This document shows positions 43,258 through 53,010 of a stretch of 64,000 nt of DNA, piece after piece (the stretch's first letter is position 1; every line of letters starts with the position of its first letter). A program made the translations under genes and the position numbers. The DNA comes from Cohnella panacarvi Gsoil 349 (GTDB lineage: Bacteria; Bacillota; Bacilli; Paenibacillales; Paenibacillaceae), in contig NZ_KI911563.1 in the NCBI RefSeq assembly GCF_000515335.1, forward strand, positions 4,104,735-4,168,734, given 5' to 3'. Below the pieces are notes generated by a model. The model was not told where the DNA came from and ran no database searches. It worked only from the letters and a program-made list of their open reading frames with translations.

Positions 43258-43947
43258 ATGTCCGACAACAACACCGGCTTAGAGAACGCGCCGGGAGGGG
43301 CGCCTGCCCCGCAACGGCCGACGAACCCGGCTGCCAACATCGATGGACAGAAGCTGCTTGGCTTGCTCAAAAATCCGACCGCTAGCGTGAAGCTGCAGCC
43401 GGCGACCGACTGGATCTACGGCGTTATCGGCGCCGCGATCGGCGTCATCGGATTCTGGTTTTTCGTGTGGGCGTTGCATGAGGAGACGACTCCCGACTTC
43501 GGCGACGATTTTGCCGGCGCGCTCGGGGCGTTGGCTTCGCTCGGCCGCGCATTCGATTCGCCGTTCTGGAGCCTGTACGGCGCGATGGGCGCCGGCAAAT
43601 ATTTGATCCTGGGCGTCTGCGCGATCGTACTTGCGGCAGTGGCGTTCACGCTCGTCGGCAACTGGATCGGCGGACGCAAGCGCACCTGGCAGGAAGCCGC
43701 GACATACTACGGCGGTACGCAACTGCAAACCGGCGCGGGGCTCATCATCGCCGGGATTCTCACGTTCATCTCGGCCGAGCTGGGCGCTCTCGTCGCGACG
43801 CTGTTCCTCCTTCTCAGCCTGGTCGTGCTCGTCATTCAAGGCCTCGCGCTGCACGAAGTTAGCCGCGAGCGCGTATTCCCGTACATCTACCAATCCGTCG
43901 GCGGATTCGGAGTCGCGGTCTATATCGTGTATTTGCTCTTTACGTAA
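43258..43947 (+). CDS. Multi-pass membrane protein (Yip1-like layout)
   Basis: The 229-residue protein has a cytosolic, Pro/Asn/Ala-rich N-terminus (about 45 residues) and five hydrophobic segments: about 52-74, 112-137, 155-175, 178-198 and 208-228. A conserved-looking GNWIGGRKRTWQEAATYYGGTQ loop separates the second and third, as in Yip1-type proteins. CGAGGAGGAAT precedes the ATG. It ends at a terminator. Function is unknown. Confidence 0.75.
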   Translation: MSDNNTGLENAPGGAPAPQRPTNPAANIDGQKLLGLLKNPTASVKLQPATDWIYGVIGAAIGVIGFWFFVWALHEETTPDFGDDFAGALGALASLGRAFDSPFWSLYGAMGAGKYLILGVCAIVLAAVAFTLVGNWIGGRKRTWQEAATYYGGTQLQTGAGLIIAGILTFISAELGALVATLFLLLSLVVLVIQGLALHEVSRERVFPYIYQSVGGFGVAVYIVYLLFT

Positions 43948-43971
43948 GGCCGATCGTTCGGATCGAATCGA

Positions 43972-44014
43972 AGAAGGCTGCTCCAAGCGCGGATTGCGCT
44001 CGGGGCAGCCTTCT
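43972..44014 (+). terminator. Terminator-like hairpin
   Basis: AGAAGGCTGCTCC pairs with GGGGCAGCCTTCT (one G-T), with an inner AGCGC/GCGCT pairing. It has a weak T run and overlaps the upstream part of ytoI. Confidence 0.6.
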
Positions 44015-44061
44015 GTTATAAGCTAATGTATATAGATGAACCGTTAGCGGGAGGAACCCCT

Positions 44062-45405
44062 ATGTCCGGGAACGAGACAAGTCACGGCGAAGCGACGAAA
44101 CACGAGCAATTGTTGCATTATATCCGAGCGCTTCCGATCGGAACGAAAGTGTCCGTTCGCCAGATGGCGAAGGACAAGGGCGTGTCCGACGGCACCGCCT
44201 ATCGCGCGCTCAAGGAAGCGGAGCAGCTCGGCATCGTCAATACGAAAGAACGGATCGGAACCGTGCGCGTCGATAAGAAGAGGCGCGGCAATCCGGAGCA
44301 GCTGACGTTCGCGGAAGTGCTCGACATCGTCCAGGGCAGCCTGCTCGGCGGCGAAGAGGGCTTGGAAAAGTCGTTGCACAAGTTCGTCATCGGCGCGATG
44401 GAGCTGGACGAGATGATGGCGTACATCGACGCGGGCAGCCTGCTCATCGTCGGCAACCGCGAGAGCGCTCATCGCACCGCGCTCGAGCATGGGGCCGGCG
44501 TGCTCGTGACGGGGGGATTCGGCACGAGCGAGGAAGTGAAACGGCTGGCGAACGAACGCCAGCTTCCGATCTTAACCTGCCGTCACGACACGTTCACCGT
44601 CGCTTCGATGATCAACCGGGCGATGTACGACCAGCTGATCAAGCGCAAAATCATGATGATCGGCGATCTGATCGCGCCGTCGTCCCGGCAGTACGCGCTT
44701 AAGCAATCGGCGGACGTAACCGAGTTTCTGAAGCTGAGCGCGGAGACGGGAAGCGGCAGGTTTCCCGTTACGGACGAATGGAATCGCGTCGTCGGGATGA
44801 TTACGTCCAAGGACGTCGTGGGCTCCAAGGCGGATCAGACGCTCGACAAGCTGATGACGAGGCGCCCGATGACGGTGACGCTCAGCACGCCGGTCGCGTC
44901 CGCGGCGCACCGGATGGTGTCGGAAGGCATCGAGTTGCTGCCGGTCGTAGACCGCCAGCGGAAGCTGATCGGCGCGATCAGCAGGGGCGAGGTGCTGCGG
45001 GCGATGCAGTTCGCCAACCGGCCCGCCCAGCTTGGCGAGACGTTCGACGCGCTCATGTGGGGCGGGTTTACGGAACATCGGGATGCGGAAGGACGGGCCT
45101 ATTACGTCGGAACGGCGACGCCGCAAATGTCGGGGCCGCTCGGGACGATATCGGAGGGCGTGCTGACGGCGCTCATGCAGCAGGCGGCAAGCCGCGCGGT
45201 GGCCGATCTGGGGAAACGCGAGCACGTGCTCGACAATATGACGACGTATTTTCTGCGGACCGCTCCGATCGACGCGAGCGTAACGATCACGCCGCACATC
45301 ATCGAAGCGAGCCGCAGGCACGTGAAGGTCGAGGTGCAGACGATGCAGGACGGGGACGCGATCGCCAAAGCGATGCTGACCGTGCAGACGATCGATCAGG
45401 CGTAG
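44062..45405 (+). CDS. ytoI: YtoI: HTH, DRTGG, CBS-pair and hotdog-domain protein
   Basis: The 447-residue protein combines an N-terminal winged helix (KVSVRQMAKDKGVSDGTAYRALKEA, about residues 33-57), a DRTGG domain (about 85-190), two CBS motifs (about 200-320, including GRFPVTDEWNRVVGMITSKDV) and a C-terminal thioesterase-like hotdog domain. This is the order of YtoI in Bacillus. The CBS pair may bind an adenosyl ligand. I start at the ATG at 44062 because GGGAGGA lies upstream. It is convergent with ytpI with a single base between stop codons. Confidence 0.9.
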   Translation: MSGNETSHGEATKHEQLLHYIRALPIGTKVSVRQMAKDKGVSDGTAYRALKEAEQLGIVNTKERIGTVRVDKKRRGNPEQLTFAEVLDIVQGSLLGGEEGLEKSLHKFVIGAMELDEMMAYIDAGSLLIVGNRESAHRTALEHGAGVLVTGGFGTSEEVKRLANERQLPILTCRHDTFTVASMINRAMYDQLIKRKIMMIGDLIAPSSRQYALKQSADVTEFLKLSAETGSGRFPVTDEWNRVVGMITSKDVVGSKADQTLDKLMTRRPMTVTLSTPVASAAHRMVSEGIELLPVVDRQRKLIGAISRGEVLRAMQFANRPAQLGETFDALMWGGFTEHRDAEGRAYYVGTATPQMSGPLGTISEGVLTALMQQAASRAVADLGKREHVLDNMTTYFLRTAPIDASVTITPHIIEASRRHVKVEVQTMQDGDAIAKAMLTVQTIDQA

Positions 45406-45406
45406 C

Positions 45407-45715
45407 TTAGCGCGATTGCTGCTGCATCAAGCGGGTGTAATGAGAGTGGTTTTTCATGCCGGCGAACAGGTTGAAGATGCCGAGCAGGAAGAACAGAGAG
45501 CTTACGACGACGCGAACGCTGGACCCGGAGAACAGAACCATGAGCAGAATCGAGATGAACACGAGCATGAGCCCCATGTTGATATTCAAGCGGGCGGCGT
45601 AAAGTCCGCGCTGCTTGACGTCGGCCGATTTGCGGGATTTGAAGCTGAAGTAGACGGACAAGCAGCAAGTGACGATGACGAGAACGGTGAGCGCCAGTTG
45701 TATCGCGAAGACCAT
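45407..45715 (-). CDS. ytpI: YtpI-family membrane protein
   Basis: The 102-residue protein has three membrane segments (residues 2-24, 45-65 and 68-88), as in YtpI of Bacillus (about 100 residues). The ATG at 45715 is chosen over upstream in-frame codons because it begins the first membrane helix; GGAG lies 12 bases before it. The gene order ytoI, ytpI, ytrI, ytrH, dnaE matches Bacillus. Function is unknown. Confidence 0.85.
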   Translation of the reverse strand: MVFAIQLALTVLVIVTCCLSVYFSFKSRKSADVKQRGLYAARLNINMGLMLVFISILLMVLFSGSSVRVVVSSLFFLLGIFNLFAGMKNHSHYTRLMQQQSR

Positions 45716-45820
45716 GGGTGAAGATTGCTCCTTCCGGGATTTAGGCTGTAATGAACCGTATTGTACCATAAAAGAACGAAGCCGCGCTTCCATAGGAGAA
45801 GGGCGGCTTTATCGTCGCGC

Positions 45821-46315
45821 TCATTTCGGCAAATGCACGTTCACGTTCACCCATACGTGAAGCACGCCGCCTTCGACGAGCATCGTCTGGATGGACACGT
45901 CGTAGTCTTTGTCGCCGATGTCCTCGTAGACGATTTTGTTCAGCAGCTTTCGGGCAAGAGGCGCATCGGAATCGATGTTGTAGATGCTTCGCCCGAGGAA
46001 AATGTCGAGGTCCTTCCGCAGCCGTTTCTTGATCTCCGTCTCGGTCAGCACGCCGAGCGGGGATTTGCCCGGTTGTTCGATCACGTAGGGAACGATGCTC
46101 TTGATGACGTTGGACTTGCGGATTTTCTCCGATTGGGCCAAGTTCTTCTCGAGCCCGGCGAGCTGCTGTTGAAGGAGCAGGTTCTGCTTGGCTACATAAT
46201 CGTATTGGTCGTTCATTAACGCGCCGAACACGGCGCTGCCGACGATCAAGCCGCACACGAAGAATGCCGTCAACTGCATGAACCGTCGGAATCTATCGAA
46301 GGAAGGCACTCGCAT
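45821..46315 (-). CDS. ytrI: YtrI, sporulation membrane protein
   Basis: The 164-residue protein has one membrane segment near the N-terminus (MQLTAFFVCGLIVGSAVFGAL, about residues 13-33), then a coiled-coil-like stretch (AKQNLLLQQQLAGLEKNLAQ) and an outer domain ending VWVNVNVHLPK. GGAGAG six bases before the ATG at 46315 decides the start. In Bacillus, YtrI and YtrH are made under sigma-E and support efficient sporulation. It follows ytrH by 17 bases. Confidence 0.87.
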   Translation of the reverse strand: MRVPSFDRFRRFMQLTAFFVCGLIVGSAVFGALMNDQYDYVAKQNLLLQQQLAGLEKNLAQSEKIRKSNVIKSIVPYVIEQPGKSPLGVLTETEIKKRLRKDLDIFLGRSIYNIDSDAPLARKLLNKIVYEDIGDKDYDVSIQTMLVEGGVLHVWVNVNVHLPK

Positions 46316-46332
46316 CGCGATCTCTCCATCTT

Positions 46333-46659
46333 TTAGGTGCCGCTGCGGCACATCCATTGTACTAGCTCGGTACCGATATGCGCGCCGAGGAACCCGAACA
46401 TAATATAGCCGATTTGCTGCATCGCGGGAGAGATATATCCCCCCAGCATATTCGACTCGATGACACGAATTGGATCGATCGTACCTCCGACGGCCGCGAC
46501 TAACGCCCATATTTTCAAATGTTCCGCGACCTGCATCATTTTCTCCTTGGGGGGAGTCCACAGCAAGACCGAGCCTAGGCCCGCCAGCAGCGCCCCGCCG
46601 AGCACGATCCCGAAAGCGACGAGAAAACAGAACGCGGCCCTCGTATAGAAGTCTCCCAT
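46333..46659 (-). CDS. ytrH: YtrH, sporulation membrane protein
   Basis: The 108-residue protein has membrane segments around residues 9-33, 48-66 and 80-98, with the family-typical AVGGTIDPIRVIESNMLGG stretch. AAAGGAGGGG precedes the ATG. It is the first gene of the ytrH-ytrI pair, divergent from dnaE, as in Bacillus. Mother-cell (sigma-E) expression is known for the family; I do not see a clear sigma-E promoter here. Confidence 0.9.
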   Translation of the reverse strand: MGDFYTRAAFCFLVAFGIVLGGALLAGLGSVLLWTPPKEKMMQVAEHLKIWALVAAVGGTIDPIRVIESNMLGGYISPAMQQIGYIMFGFLGAHIGTELVQWMCRSGT

Positions 46660-46746
46660 AACAACCCCTCCTTTAATTATATATAGCGAGGTTGTCCCCG
46701 CCTGATTCCTATTAGTTATCGCGACCGCGGGTCGAAAAAGCGTCGT

Positions 46747-46775
46747 CGGACAAAACCGAACGTATGTGCTATAAT
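46747..46775 (+). promoter_or_regulatory. Sigma-A-type promoter of dnaE
   Basis: CGGACA (46747-46752) and a perfect TATAAT (46770-46775) are separated by 17 bases, about 50 bases before the dnaE start. Confidence 0.65.
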
Positions 46776-46827
46776 GGTTCTATTCTGTTTGCGGCGAAGT
46801 TCGAATACGAGTAAGGCGGTGACGGTC

Positions 46828-49800
46828 ATGTGCGATTTCGTTCATTTGCACGTTCATAGCGAATACAGTCTGCTCGACGGGGCGGCGCGGATCAAGGAGA
46901 TGGCAGCCAAGGCGGCGGAGCTCGGCATGACGTCGCTCGCTTTGACCGACCACGGCGTTATGTACGGGGCGATTCCGTTCTATAAAGCTTGCAAAGAGCA
47001 CGGGATCAAGCCGATTCTAGGCATGGAAGCGTACATCACGGCGGGGGCGCGGCACGACAAGCAATCCCGCAAAGACCAGCCGATCTATCACCTGACGCTG
47101 CTCGCGAAGAACGAGACGGGTTACCGCAACCTGATGAAGCTGACGTCTATCGGCCATTTGGAAGGGTTCTATTACCGGCCGCGCATCGATTTCGAAGTAT
47201 TGTCCTCGCACGCGGAAGGACTCGTCTGCTTGAGCGGCTGCATGAGCAGCGAGCTGTCTCAATTGCTCGCGGCCGACAAATACGAGGAAGCGAAGGCGCT
47301 TGCGCTCCGGTATCAAGCGCTGTTCGGCGCAGACTACTATCTCGAGCTTCAGGATCACGGGATTCTGGAGCAGAAGAAAATCGCGGCCGGCGTGCTGCGG
47401 ATCGCGGAGGAAACGGACATCCCTTTGGCGGCGACGAACGACTCCCACTACTTGAATCCGGACGACGCGGGGCTTCAGGACGTGCTGATCTGCATCGGCA
47501 CGGGCAAGACGGTGGACGATAAGGATCGGCTGAAAATAACGACGAACGAGATTTATTTGAAGAGCGGCGAGGAGATGGCGGCGCTGTTCCGCCATGTGCC
47601 CGAAGCGATCGCGAACACGGTGCGGATCGCCGATAGCTGCTCGCTGGAGCTGGAGTTCGGCCGACATATATTGCCTGCGTTCTCGCCGTTGCCCGAGGGG
47701 AAGACGGCAGGCGCGTATTTGCGGGAGCTGTGCGAGTCGGGATTGACGGAACGTTATGGGCAACTGCCGGAATGGAACGCGGACGAACCGTTTCGGGAGC
47801 GGGCCAGAGGGCGGCTGGAGTACGAGCTGAAGGTGATCGGGGAGATGGGGTTCGACGACTATTTCCTGATCGTCTGGGACTTCATCCGGTTCGCGCACGA
47901 CAACGGCATCGTCACGGGACCGGGCCGCGGTTCTTCCGCGGGCAGTCTCGTGGCTTATACGCTGCGCATTACGGACGTAGATCCTCTGGCGCACAAGCTG
48001 CTGTTCGAGAGGTTCCTCAATCCGGAGCGGATCACGATGCCCGATATCGACGTCGATTTCAGCGACGAGCGGCGGGACGAGGTCATTAAGTACGTCGTCG
48101 ACAAATACGGCAGCGAGCACGTGGCGCAGATTATTACGTTCGGCACGCTGGCCGCCAGGGCGGCGGTGCGGGACGTCGGCAGAGTCATGAATCTTCCTTA
48201 TGGTGAAGTAGATAAAGCCGCTAAGCTCATTCCGGGCATGCCGGGCATGTCGATCGAGCGCGCGATGCGGGAAAGCCCGGAGTTCCGAACGTTGGCCGAA
48301 GGCGCAGGCAACGCCGCGGAGCTGATCGCGATGGCGCGGCGCGTCGAAGGGATGCCGCGCCATGCGTCGACGCACGCGGCCGGCATCGTCATCTCTTCGG
48401 GGCCGCTTACCGATTACGTTCCGCTGCAGGAGGGGACAGACGGCGTTCCGCTGACGCAGTACTCGATGGAAAACCTCGAATCGGTCGGCTTGCTCAAGAT
48501 GGACTTCCTGGGCCTTCGCACGTTGTCGATCATCGAGCGGACGCTCGGATGGATCAAGGAGCTGACCGGCAAGGAGCTGCGCTGGCAAGACGTGTCTTAC
48601 GAGGATGCGAAAACTTACGAGCTGATGGGCCGAGGGGAGACGACGGGCGTGTTCCAGCTCGAGTCGCCGGGCATGCGGCGCGTGTTGAAGGACATGAAGC
48701 CGAGTTCGTTCGAGGATATCGTCTCGGTGCTTGCGCTGTTCCGCCCGGGACCGATGGAATTTATCCCGCAATTCATTCGCGCCAAGCACGGTCTTATCGA
48801 GGTGGAATATCCGCACGCGAATTTGAAACCGATTCTTCAGGACACGTACGGCATTATCGTATATCAGGAACAGATCATGCAGATCGCGTCGGTCATGGCC
48901 GGGTTCTCGCTCGGACAGGCGGATTTGCTGCGCCGCGCCGTCAGCAAGAAGAAGCGCGAAGTATTGGATGAGCAACGCGTCGCGTTCGTTAGCGGGAGCT
49001 TGCGCATGGGTTACTCCGAAGCGGACGCGAATCGCGTATACGATATGGTCGTCCGCTTCGCGGACTATGGATTTCCCCGCGCGCATGCGGCGGCATACGC
49101 CGTGCTTGCGTTCCAGACCGCGTATTTGAAGGCGCACTATCCCGTCGCGTTCATGGCTTCGATGTTAACTGCGGTCGTCGGCAATCAGCGCAAAACGGCG
49201 GAGTACGTGGACGAGTGCCGCCATATGGGCATACCGGTGCTCCCGCCGGACGTGAACGAGAGCGGCGTGCTGTTCACGCCGGTCGATTCCGCGGAGCCGG
49301 ACGATGGGGGAGCGCGGGCTTACGGCGGCGTTCGCTTCGGACTCGCGGGGGTGAAGAACGTCGGCACGCAAGCGATCGACAGCATCTTGCGCGAGCGGGC
49401 CAAGGAACCGTTCGAGAGCTTGGGCGACTTCTGCAGGCGCGTGGATTCCCGCGTGTGCAACAAGCGGGTCATCGAGTCGCTTTTGCTCGCGGGGGCAATG
49501 GATACGTTGCCGGGCCATCGCGCGCAGCTTCTGGCCGCGCTGGAGCCGACCTTGGACGCCGCGGTCCAGTGGCGCAAAGAACGAGAGGAGCTGCAGATCG
49601 AGCTGTTCGACTTCGAGGAAACGCCGAACTGGATCGAGGAGCTGCCGAATATCGAGCCGTATTCCCAGGCTCAGACGCTCGAATTCGAGCGCGAGCTGAT
49701 GGGCTTGTATTTGTCCGGCCATCCGCTGGACGCCTACGACGGATTAGCCGAAGAGTTGAAGCTGGACCGCCTTGTCGATATCGCGGATGCGCCGGACGGC

Positions 49801-50466
49801 TCGACGGTATTTACGGCGGGCATGATCGTGTCTTTGAAGCCTTTTACGACGAAGAAGGGGCAGGCGATGGCGTTCCTCGAGCTGGAGGACCGCATTATGG
49901 CGGCGGAGCTCGTCGCGTTCCCGACCGTATGGAAGAACGCTTCGTCCTACGCGAAGAAGGGAGCGCTTGTCCTCGTGCGAGCCAAAGTGCAGCAAGGAGA
50001 CGAAGATTACAAGCTGCTGGCCGACGACATCCTGCCGCTGGACGCGCCGGACTTGAAGCTGCAGGTCGAGCGGCTTCGCCGGATCAGCCAGCAGCCTAGG
50101 AGGCCGGCGCCGGCGCAGCCGGCTGCATCGAAACAGGCGACGGTACAAGCGAATGCTCCCGGGCAGCCGAAGCCGTCCGCAGCTTCCGACGTTCAGCCCG
50201 TATCGGGTAAGCCTTCTTCCGCCGTCCAAGAGAGTTTGCCGGAGCGAGTATACATTCGCATCGACGAGCCGCACGAGCAGCCTGCGACGCTTATACGGTT
50301 AAAGTTGCTGCTCAAATCGCATGCCGGTCCCGTGCCGACGGTGCTTCGCTACGAGCGGACCAAGCGAACCGTCGCGCTCAGCGACGAGTTCAAGGTCACT
50401 CCGACGCAGGAGCTGTTCGATAAGGTCGAGAAGCTGCTAGGCGCGGACAGCATCCGGGCGAAGTAA
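46828..50466 (+). CDS. dnaE: DNA polymerase III alpha subunit (DnaE type)
   Basis: The 1212-residue replicative polymerase begins with the PHP domain ([16 protein letters not shown], residues 4-19), followed by the C-family polymerase core with [14 protein letters not shown] (about 370) and the catalytic aspartates in [14 protein letters not shown] (about 407-420). The tail has an OB-fold region ([20 protein letters not shown], about 1000) and a low-complexity Pro/Ala/Gln linker around 1085-1135. In Gram-positives this enzyme extends primers before handing over to PolC. I start at the ATG at 46828; an in-frame ATG at 46774 lies on the -10 element and is unlikely. Confidence 0.95.
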   Translation: MCDFVHLHVHSEYSLLDGAARIKEMAAKAAELGMTSLALTDHGVMYGAIPFYKACKEHGIKPILGMEAYITAGARHDKQSRKDQPIYHLTLLAKNETGYRNLMKLTSIGHLEGFYYRPRIDFEVLSSHAEGLVCLSGCMSSELSQLLAADKYEEAKALALRYQALFGADYYLELQDHGILEQKKIAAGVLRIAEETDIPLAATNDSHYLNPDDAGLQDVLICIGTGKTVDDKDRLKITTNEIYLKSGEEMAALFRHVPEAIANTVRIADSCSLELEFGRHILPAFSPLPEGKTAGAYLRELCESGLTERYGQLPEWNADEPFRERARGRLEYELKVIGEMGFDDYFLIVWDFIRFAHDNGIVTGPGRGSSAGSLVAYTLRITDVDPLAHKLLFERFLNPERITMPDIDVDFSDERRDEVIKYVVDKYGSEHVAQIITFGTLAARAAVRDVGRVMNLPYGEVDKAAKLIPGMPGMSIERAMRESPEFRTLAEGAGNAAELIAMARRVEGMPRHASTHAAGIVISSGPLTDYVPLQEGTDGVPLTQYSMENLESVGLLKMDFLGLRTLSIIERTLGWIKELTGKELRWQDVSYEDAKTYELMGRGETTGVFQLESPGMRRVLKDMKPSSFEDIVSVLALFRPGPMEFIPQFIRAKHGLIEVEYPHANLKPILQDTYGIIVYQEQIMQIASVMAGFSLGQADLLRRAVSKKKREVLDEQRVAFVSGSLRMGYSEADANRVYDMVVRFADYGFPRAHAAAYAVLAFQTAYLKAHYPVAFMASMLTAVVGNQRKTAEYVDECRHMGIPVLPPDVNESGVLFTPVDSAEPDDGGARAYGGVRFGLAGVKNVGTQAIDSILRERAKEPFESLGDFCRRVDSRVCNKRVIESLLLAGAMDTLPGHRAQLLAALEPTLDAAVQWRKEREELQIELFDFEETPNWIEELPNIEPYSQAQTLEFERELMGLYLSGHPLDAYDGLAEELKLDRLVDIADAPDGSTVFTAGMIVSLKPFTTKKGQAMAFLELEDRIMAAELVAFPTVWKNASSYAKKGALVLVRAKVQQGDEDYKLLADDILPLDAPDLKLQVERLRRISQQPRRPAPAQPAASKQATVQANAPGQPKPSAASDVQPVSGKPSSAVQESLPERVYIRIDEPHEQPATLIRLKLLLKSHAGPVPTVLRYERTKRTVALSDEFKVTPTQELFDKVEKLLGADSIRAK

Positions 50467-50476
50467 CAATGTTGTT

Positions 50477-50515
50477 ACAAAACGGCATCGTCAACTAACG
50501 ACGGTGCCGTTTTGT
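50477..50515 (+). terminator. Rho-independent terminator of dnaE
   Basis: A 16-bp stem with one mismatch (ACAAAACGGCATCGTC with GACGGTGCCGTTTTGT) starts eleven bases after the stop codon. Confidence 0.85.
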
Positions 50516-50531
50516 ATCGCGATTCATTCAC

Positions 50532-50727
50532 ATTAAGCACAAGTGGTGTCGCTAAATGCCCGAGACCAGCTCGATTCCTTGAATTAAGCACACGTGGTGG
50601 CGCTAATGCTCGGGTCCAGCTCGATTCCTCGATTTAAGCACAAGTGGTGTCACTAAATGCTCGGTCCCAGCTCGATTCCTGGATTTAAGCACACACGGTG
50701 TCACTATATGCTCGGTCCCAGCTCGCT
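50532..50727. repeat. 50-51-bp tandem repeat, four copies
   Basis: Units start near 50533, 50584, 50634 and 50685. Each has TTAAGCACA...GGTG then CTAA(A)TGC and ACC/CCCAGCTCGATTCCT. The period equals that of the array at 8470-8640, and both units contain a CGCTAA/CACTAA element, though overall they are not identical. The remaining sequence to 50872 shows no gene. Confidence 0.85.
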
Positions 50728-50872
50728 CGTGATATCCTCCTATATGAAGTCCCGCGCCGCTAGTCGACGTGCTTGCCGTCGATGTTTGGTTGCTAGTGTT
50801 GCGCCATCTGTGCTATGATTTCTTTATCTTTTCTTTTCCAGCGAATGATATTGCTATTGGGGGTACCGCTTC

Positions 50873-51061
50873 ATGTGGACGGTCATCTACATCGCACCGA
50901 CCGCGAAGATCGCCGAACGGATTCAGAAGCGTCTAACCGAGGAAGGATTTCTCGTACAGGTACGCCCTATTAACCTAACGAAACCGCAGTATGAAATATT
51001 GGTACCATCAGGCGAAGTACGGGAAGTGCAAGAAGTGCTCGGAAGTATACTGCATCTGTAA
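50873..51061 (+). CDS. Small conserved hypothetical protein upstream of accD
   Basis: The 62-residue protein (WTVIYIAPTAKIAERIQKRL ... VREVQEVLGSILHL) has a beta-alpha-beta-beta-alpha outline like a ferredoxin-fold or DUF2007-like domain. Similar short proteins precede accD in relatives, where they are sometimes misnamed glutamate decarboxylase (from memory). GGGGGTACC lies before the ATG. There is no catalytic motif. The function is unknown. Confidence 0.72.
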   Translation: MWTVIYIAPTAKIAERIQKRLTEEGFLVQVRPINLTKPQYEILVPSGEVREVQEVLGSILHL

Positions 51062-51142
51062 TGCTGTACGATACCCGCTTTCATCTGTCGGCGAAGCCGT
51101 ATGGACGAGTCGGTCGCCATTTTCCGCTTGAGAGGTGTCGCT

Positions 51143-52006
51143 GTGTTCAAGGATTTATTTCAGAAAAAAAAGTACGCGGTCGTCCCTTCGGAACGCACGA
51201 AACGTGACATTCCCGAAGGCTTGATGAACCGCTGTCCTAAATGCGGTACGATTCAATTCAGCAAAGAACTTGAGAAAAACCTGAAGATCTGTTCGACTTG
51301 CGGACACCATTTCCGCCTTAACGCCTGGGAGCGCATCGCGATGACGCTCGATGAGGGGCGTCTTTTTGAGATTGACGGCAATCTCGTATCCGAAGATCCG
51401 CTTAATTTCCCAGGTTACCAATCGAAGCTGGAGCAGCAGAAGAGCAACTCCGGCTTGAACGACGCGATCGTAACCGGCGAAGGCGAAATCGGCGGTTTTC
51501 CCGTCGTGATCGGCGTGATGAGCTTTGATTTCTTCAGCGGCAGCATGGGGTCGGTCGTCGGCGAGAAAGTAACGCGCGCGATCGAGCTGGCCATCGAGAA
51601 GCAAGTTCCTCTCGTGATGTTCTCGACTTCCGGCGGCGCCCGGATGCAGGAAAGCATCCTGAGCCTTATGCAGATGGCCAAGACTAGCGCGGCGCTGGCG
51701 AAATTCCAAGATCAAGGCGGACTTTTCATATCCGTTTTTACCGACCCGACTCTTGGAGGCGTATCCGCCAGCTTCGCGAGCCTTGGCGATTACAATTTGG
51801 CCGAGCCCGGAGCGATCGTCGGCTTTGCCGGCCGTATCGTCATCGAACAGACGATTCGCCAGAAGCTGCCGGACAACTTCCAGACGGCGGAATTCAACGC
51901 GAAGCACGGTCAGCTCGATAAAGTCGTACACCGCAAAGACATGAGAGCGGTGCTCACGCAACTGCTAGATATGCATGCATGGAAAGGAGAGCCGGCCGAT
52001 GTCTAA
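51143..52006 (+). CDS. accD: Acetyl-CoA carboxylase, carboxyltransferase subunit beta
   Basis: With AccA this subunit moves the carboxyl group from biotin to acetyl-CoA, giving malonyl-CoA. The 287-residue protein has the four-cysteine zinc ribbon (CPKCGTIQF ... CSTCGHHF, about residues 28-54) and the crotonase-like core with [11 protein letters not shown] choose the GTG at 51143 ([10 protein letters not shown] follows at once, as in relatives; AGAGGTG upstream) rather than the in-frame ATG at 51101. It overlaps accA by eight bases. Confidence 0.95.
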   Translation: MFKDLFQKKKYAVVPSERTKRDIPEGLMNRCPKCGTIQFSKELEKNLKICSTCGHHFRLNAWERIAMTLDEGRLFEIDGNLVSEDPLNFPGYQSKLEQQKSNSGLNDAIVTGEGEIGGFPVVIGVMSFDFFSGSMGSVVGEKVTRAIELAIEKQVPLVMFSTSGGARMQESILSLMQMAKTSAALAKFQDQGGLFISVFTDPTLGGVSASFASLGDYNLAEPGAIVGFAGRIVIEQTIRQKLPDNFQTAEFNAKHGQLDKVVHRKDMRAVLTQLLDMHAWKGEPADV

Positions 52007-52964
52007 TGATTTGCCTTTTGAACGGCCGCTCGCGGAACATCGCAAGAAGATAGACGAGCTGAAGAAATTCGGCCAAGAGAAGCAGATCGATTTCGCGGAC
52101 GAAATCGGACGGCTCGAAGAGCGGTATAAGCAGATGGAGCTGGAAATCTACAGCAACCTGAGCGCGCCGCAAATTATGCACATGGCCCGCCATCATCAGC
52201 GTCCAACGACGTTGGATTACATAAAATTGATTTTTGCCGATTTTCTTGAAATCCATGGCGACCGCGTATTCGCGGACGATCTGGCGATCGTCGGCGGACT
52301 CGCGAAGCTGAACGGCGTGCCGGTGACGGTCGTCGGACATCAGCGCGGCAAGGACACGAAGGACAACATTCAGCGTTTCTTCGGCAGCCCTCACCCGGAA
52401 GGTTTCCGGAAGGCGCTGCGTTTCATGCAGCAAGCGAATAAATTCAAGCGTCCGATCATTACGTTCATCGATACGAAGGGCGCTTATCCCGGCGATACGG
52501 CCGAAATGAGAGGTCAATCCGAAGCGATCGCCCGTAACCTTGCGGAAATGGCGATTTTCGGCGTGCCGATTATCTGCGTCGTCATCGGCGAAGGCGGGAG
52601 CGGCGGAGCGCTGGCGCTCGGCGTCGGCAACCGCGTATTGATGCTCGAGAACGCGATTTACTCCGTTATCTCTCCGAACGGGGCAGCCTCCATTCTGTGG
52701 AAGGATGCATCCAAAGCGGATCAAGCGGCCGAAGCGATGAAGATTACGGCGAAAGACCTGAAGGAGTTCGGCGTAATCGAAGAGATCGTTCCGGAACCGA
52801 TGGGCGGAGCCCACCGCGATCCGGAGATGCAGGCCGAAGCGATCAAGGAAGCCGTATGGCGTCATCTCCAGGAACTGATGAAGATGACACCCGAACAATT
52901 GGTGGAAGACCGGTACCAGAAATTCCGCGACATCGGACATTTCGGTACTGTTGAGCTTGAATAG
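51999..52964 (+). CDS. accA: Acetyl-CoA carboxylase, carboxyltransferase subunit alpha
   Basis: The 321-residue partner of AccD has [20 protein letters not shown] at the start, [18 protein letters not shown], and the carboxyltransferase core [16 protein letters not shown] segment ([17 protein letters not shown]). GGAAAGGAGAG lies upstream of the ATG at 51999, inside the end of accD. In most relatives pfkA follows, but here pyk starts 47 bases downstream. Confidence 0.95.
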   Translation: MSNDLPFERPLAEHRKKIDELKKFGQEKQIDFADEIGRLEERYKQMELEIYSNLSAPQIMHMARHHQRPTTLDYIKLIFADFLEIHGDRVFADDLAIVGGLAKLNGVPVTVVGHQRGKDTKDNIQRFFGSPHPEGFRKALRFMQQANKFKRPIITFIDTKGAYPGDTAEMRGQSEAIARNLAEMAIFGVPIICVVIGEGGSGGALALGVGNRVLMLENAIYSVISPNGAASILWKDASKADQAAEAMKITAKDLKEFGVIEEIVPEPMGGAHRDPEMQAEAIKEAVWRHLQELMKMTPEQLVEDRYQKFRDIGHFGTVELE

Positions 52965-53010
52965 CTCTTTATAAAGATTTGTGATGGATAAAACGGAGGA
53001 ATACGAAATC

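Noticed and set aside
47017..49137. A 706-codon reverse frame opposite dnaE
   Set aside because: It lies entirely within dnaE in a GC-rich genome and is Arg/His-rich, the usual shadow pattern.
50532..50727. CRISPR array
   Set aside because: Units are directly adjacent with no unique spacers and no cas genes nearby.
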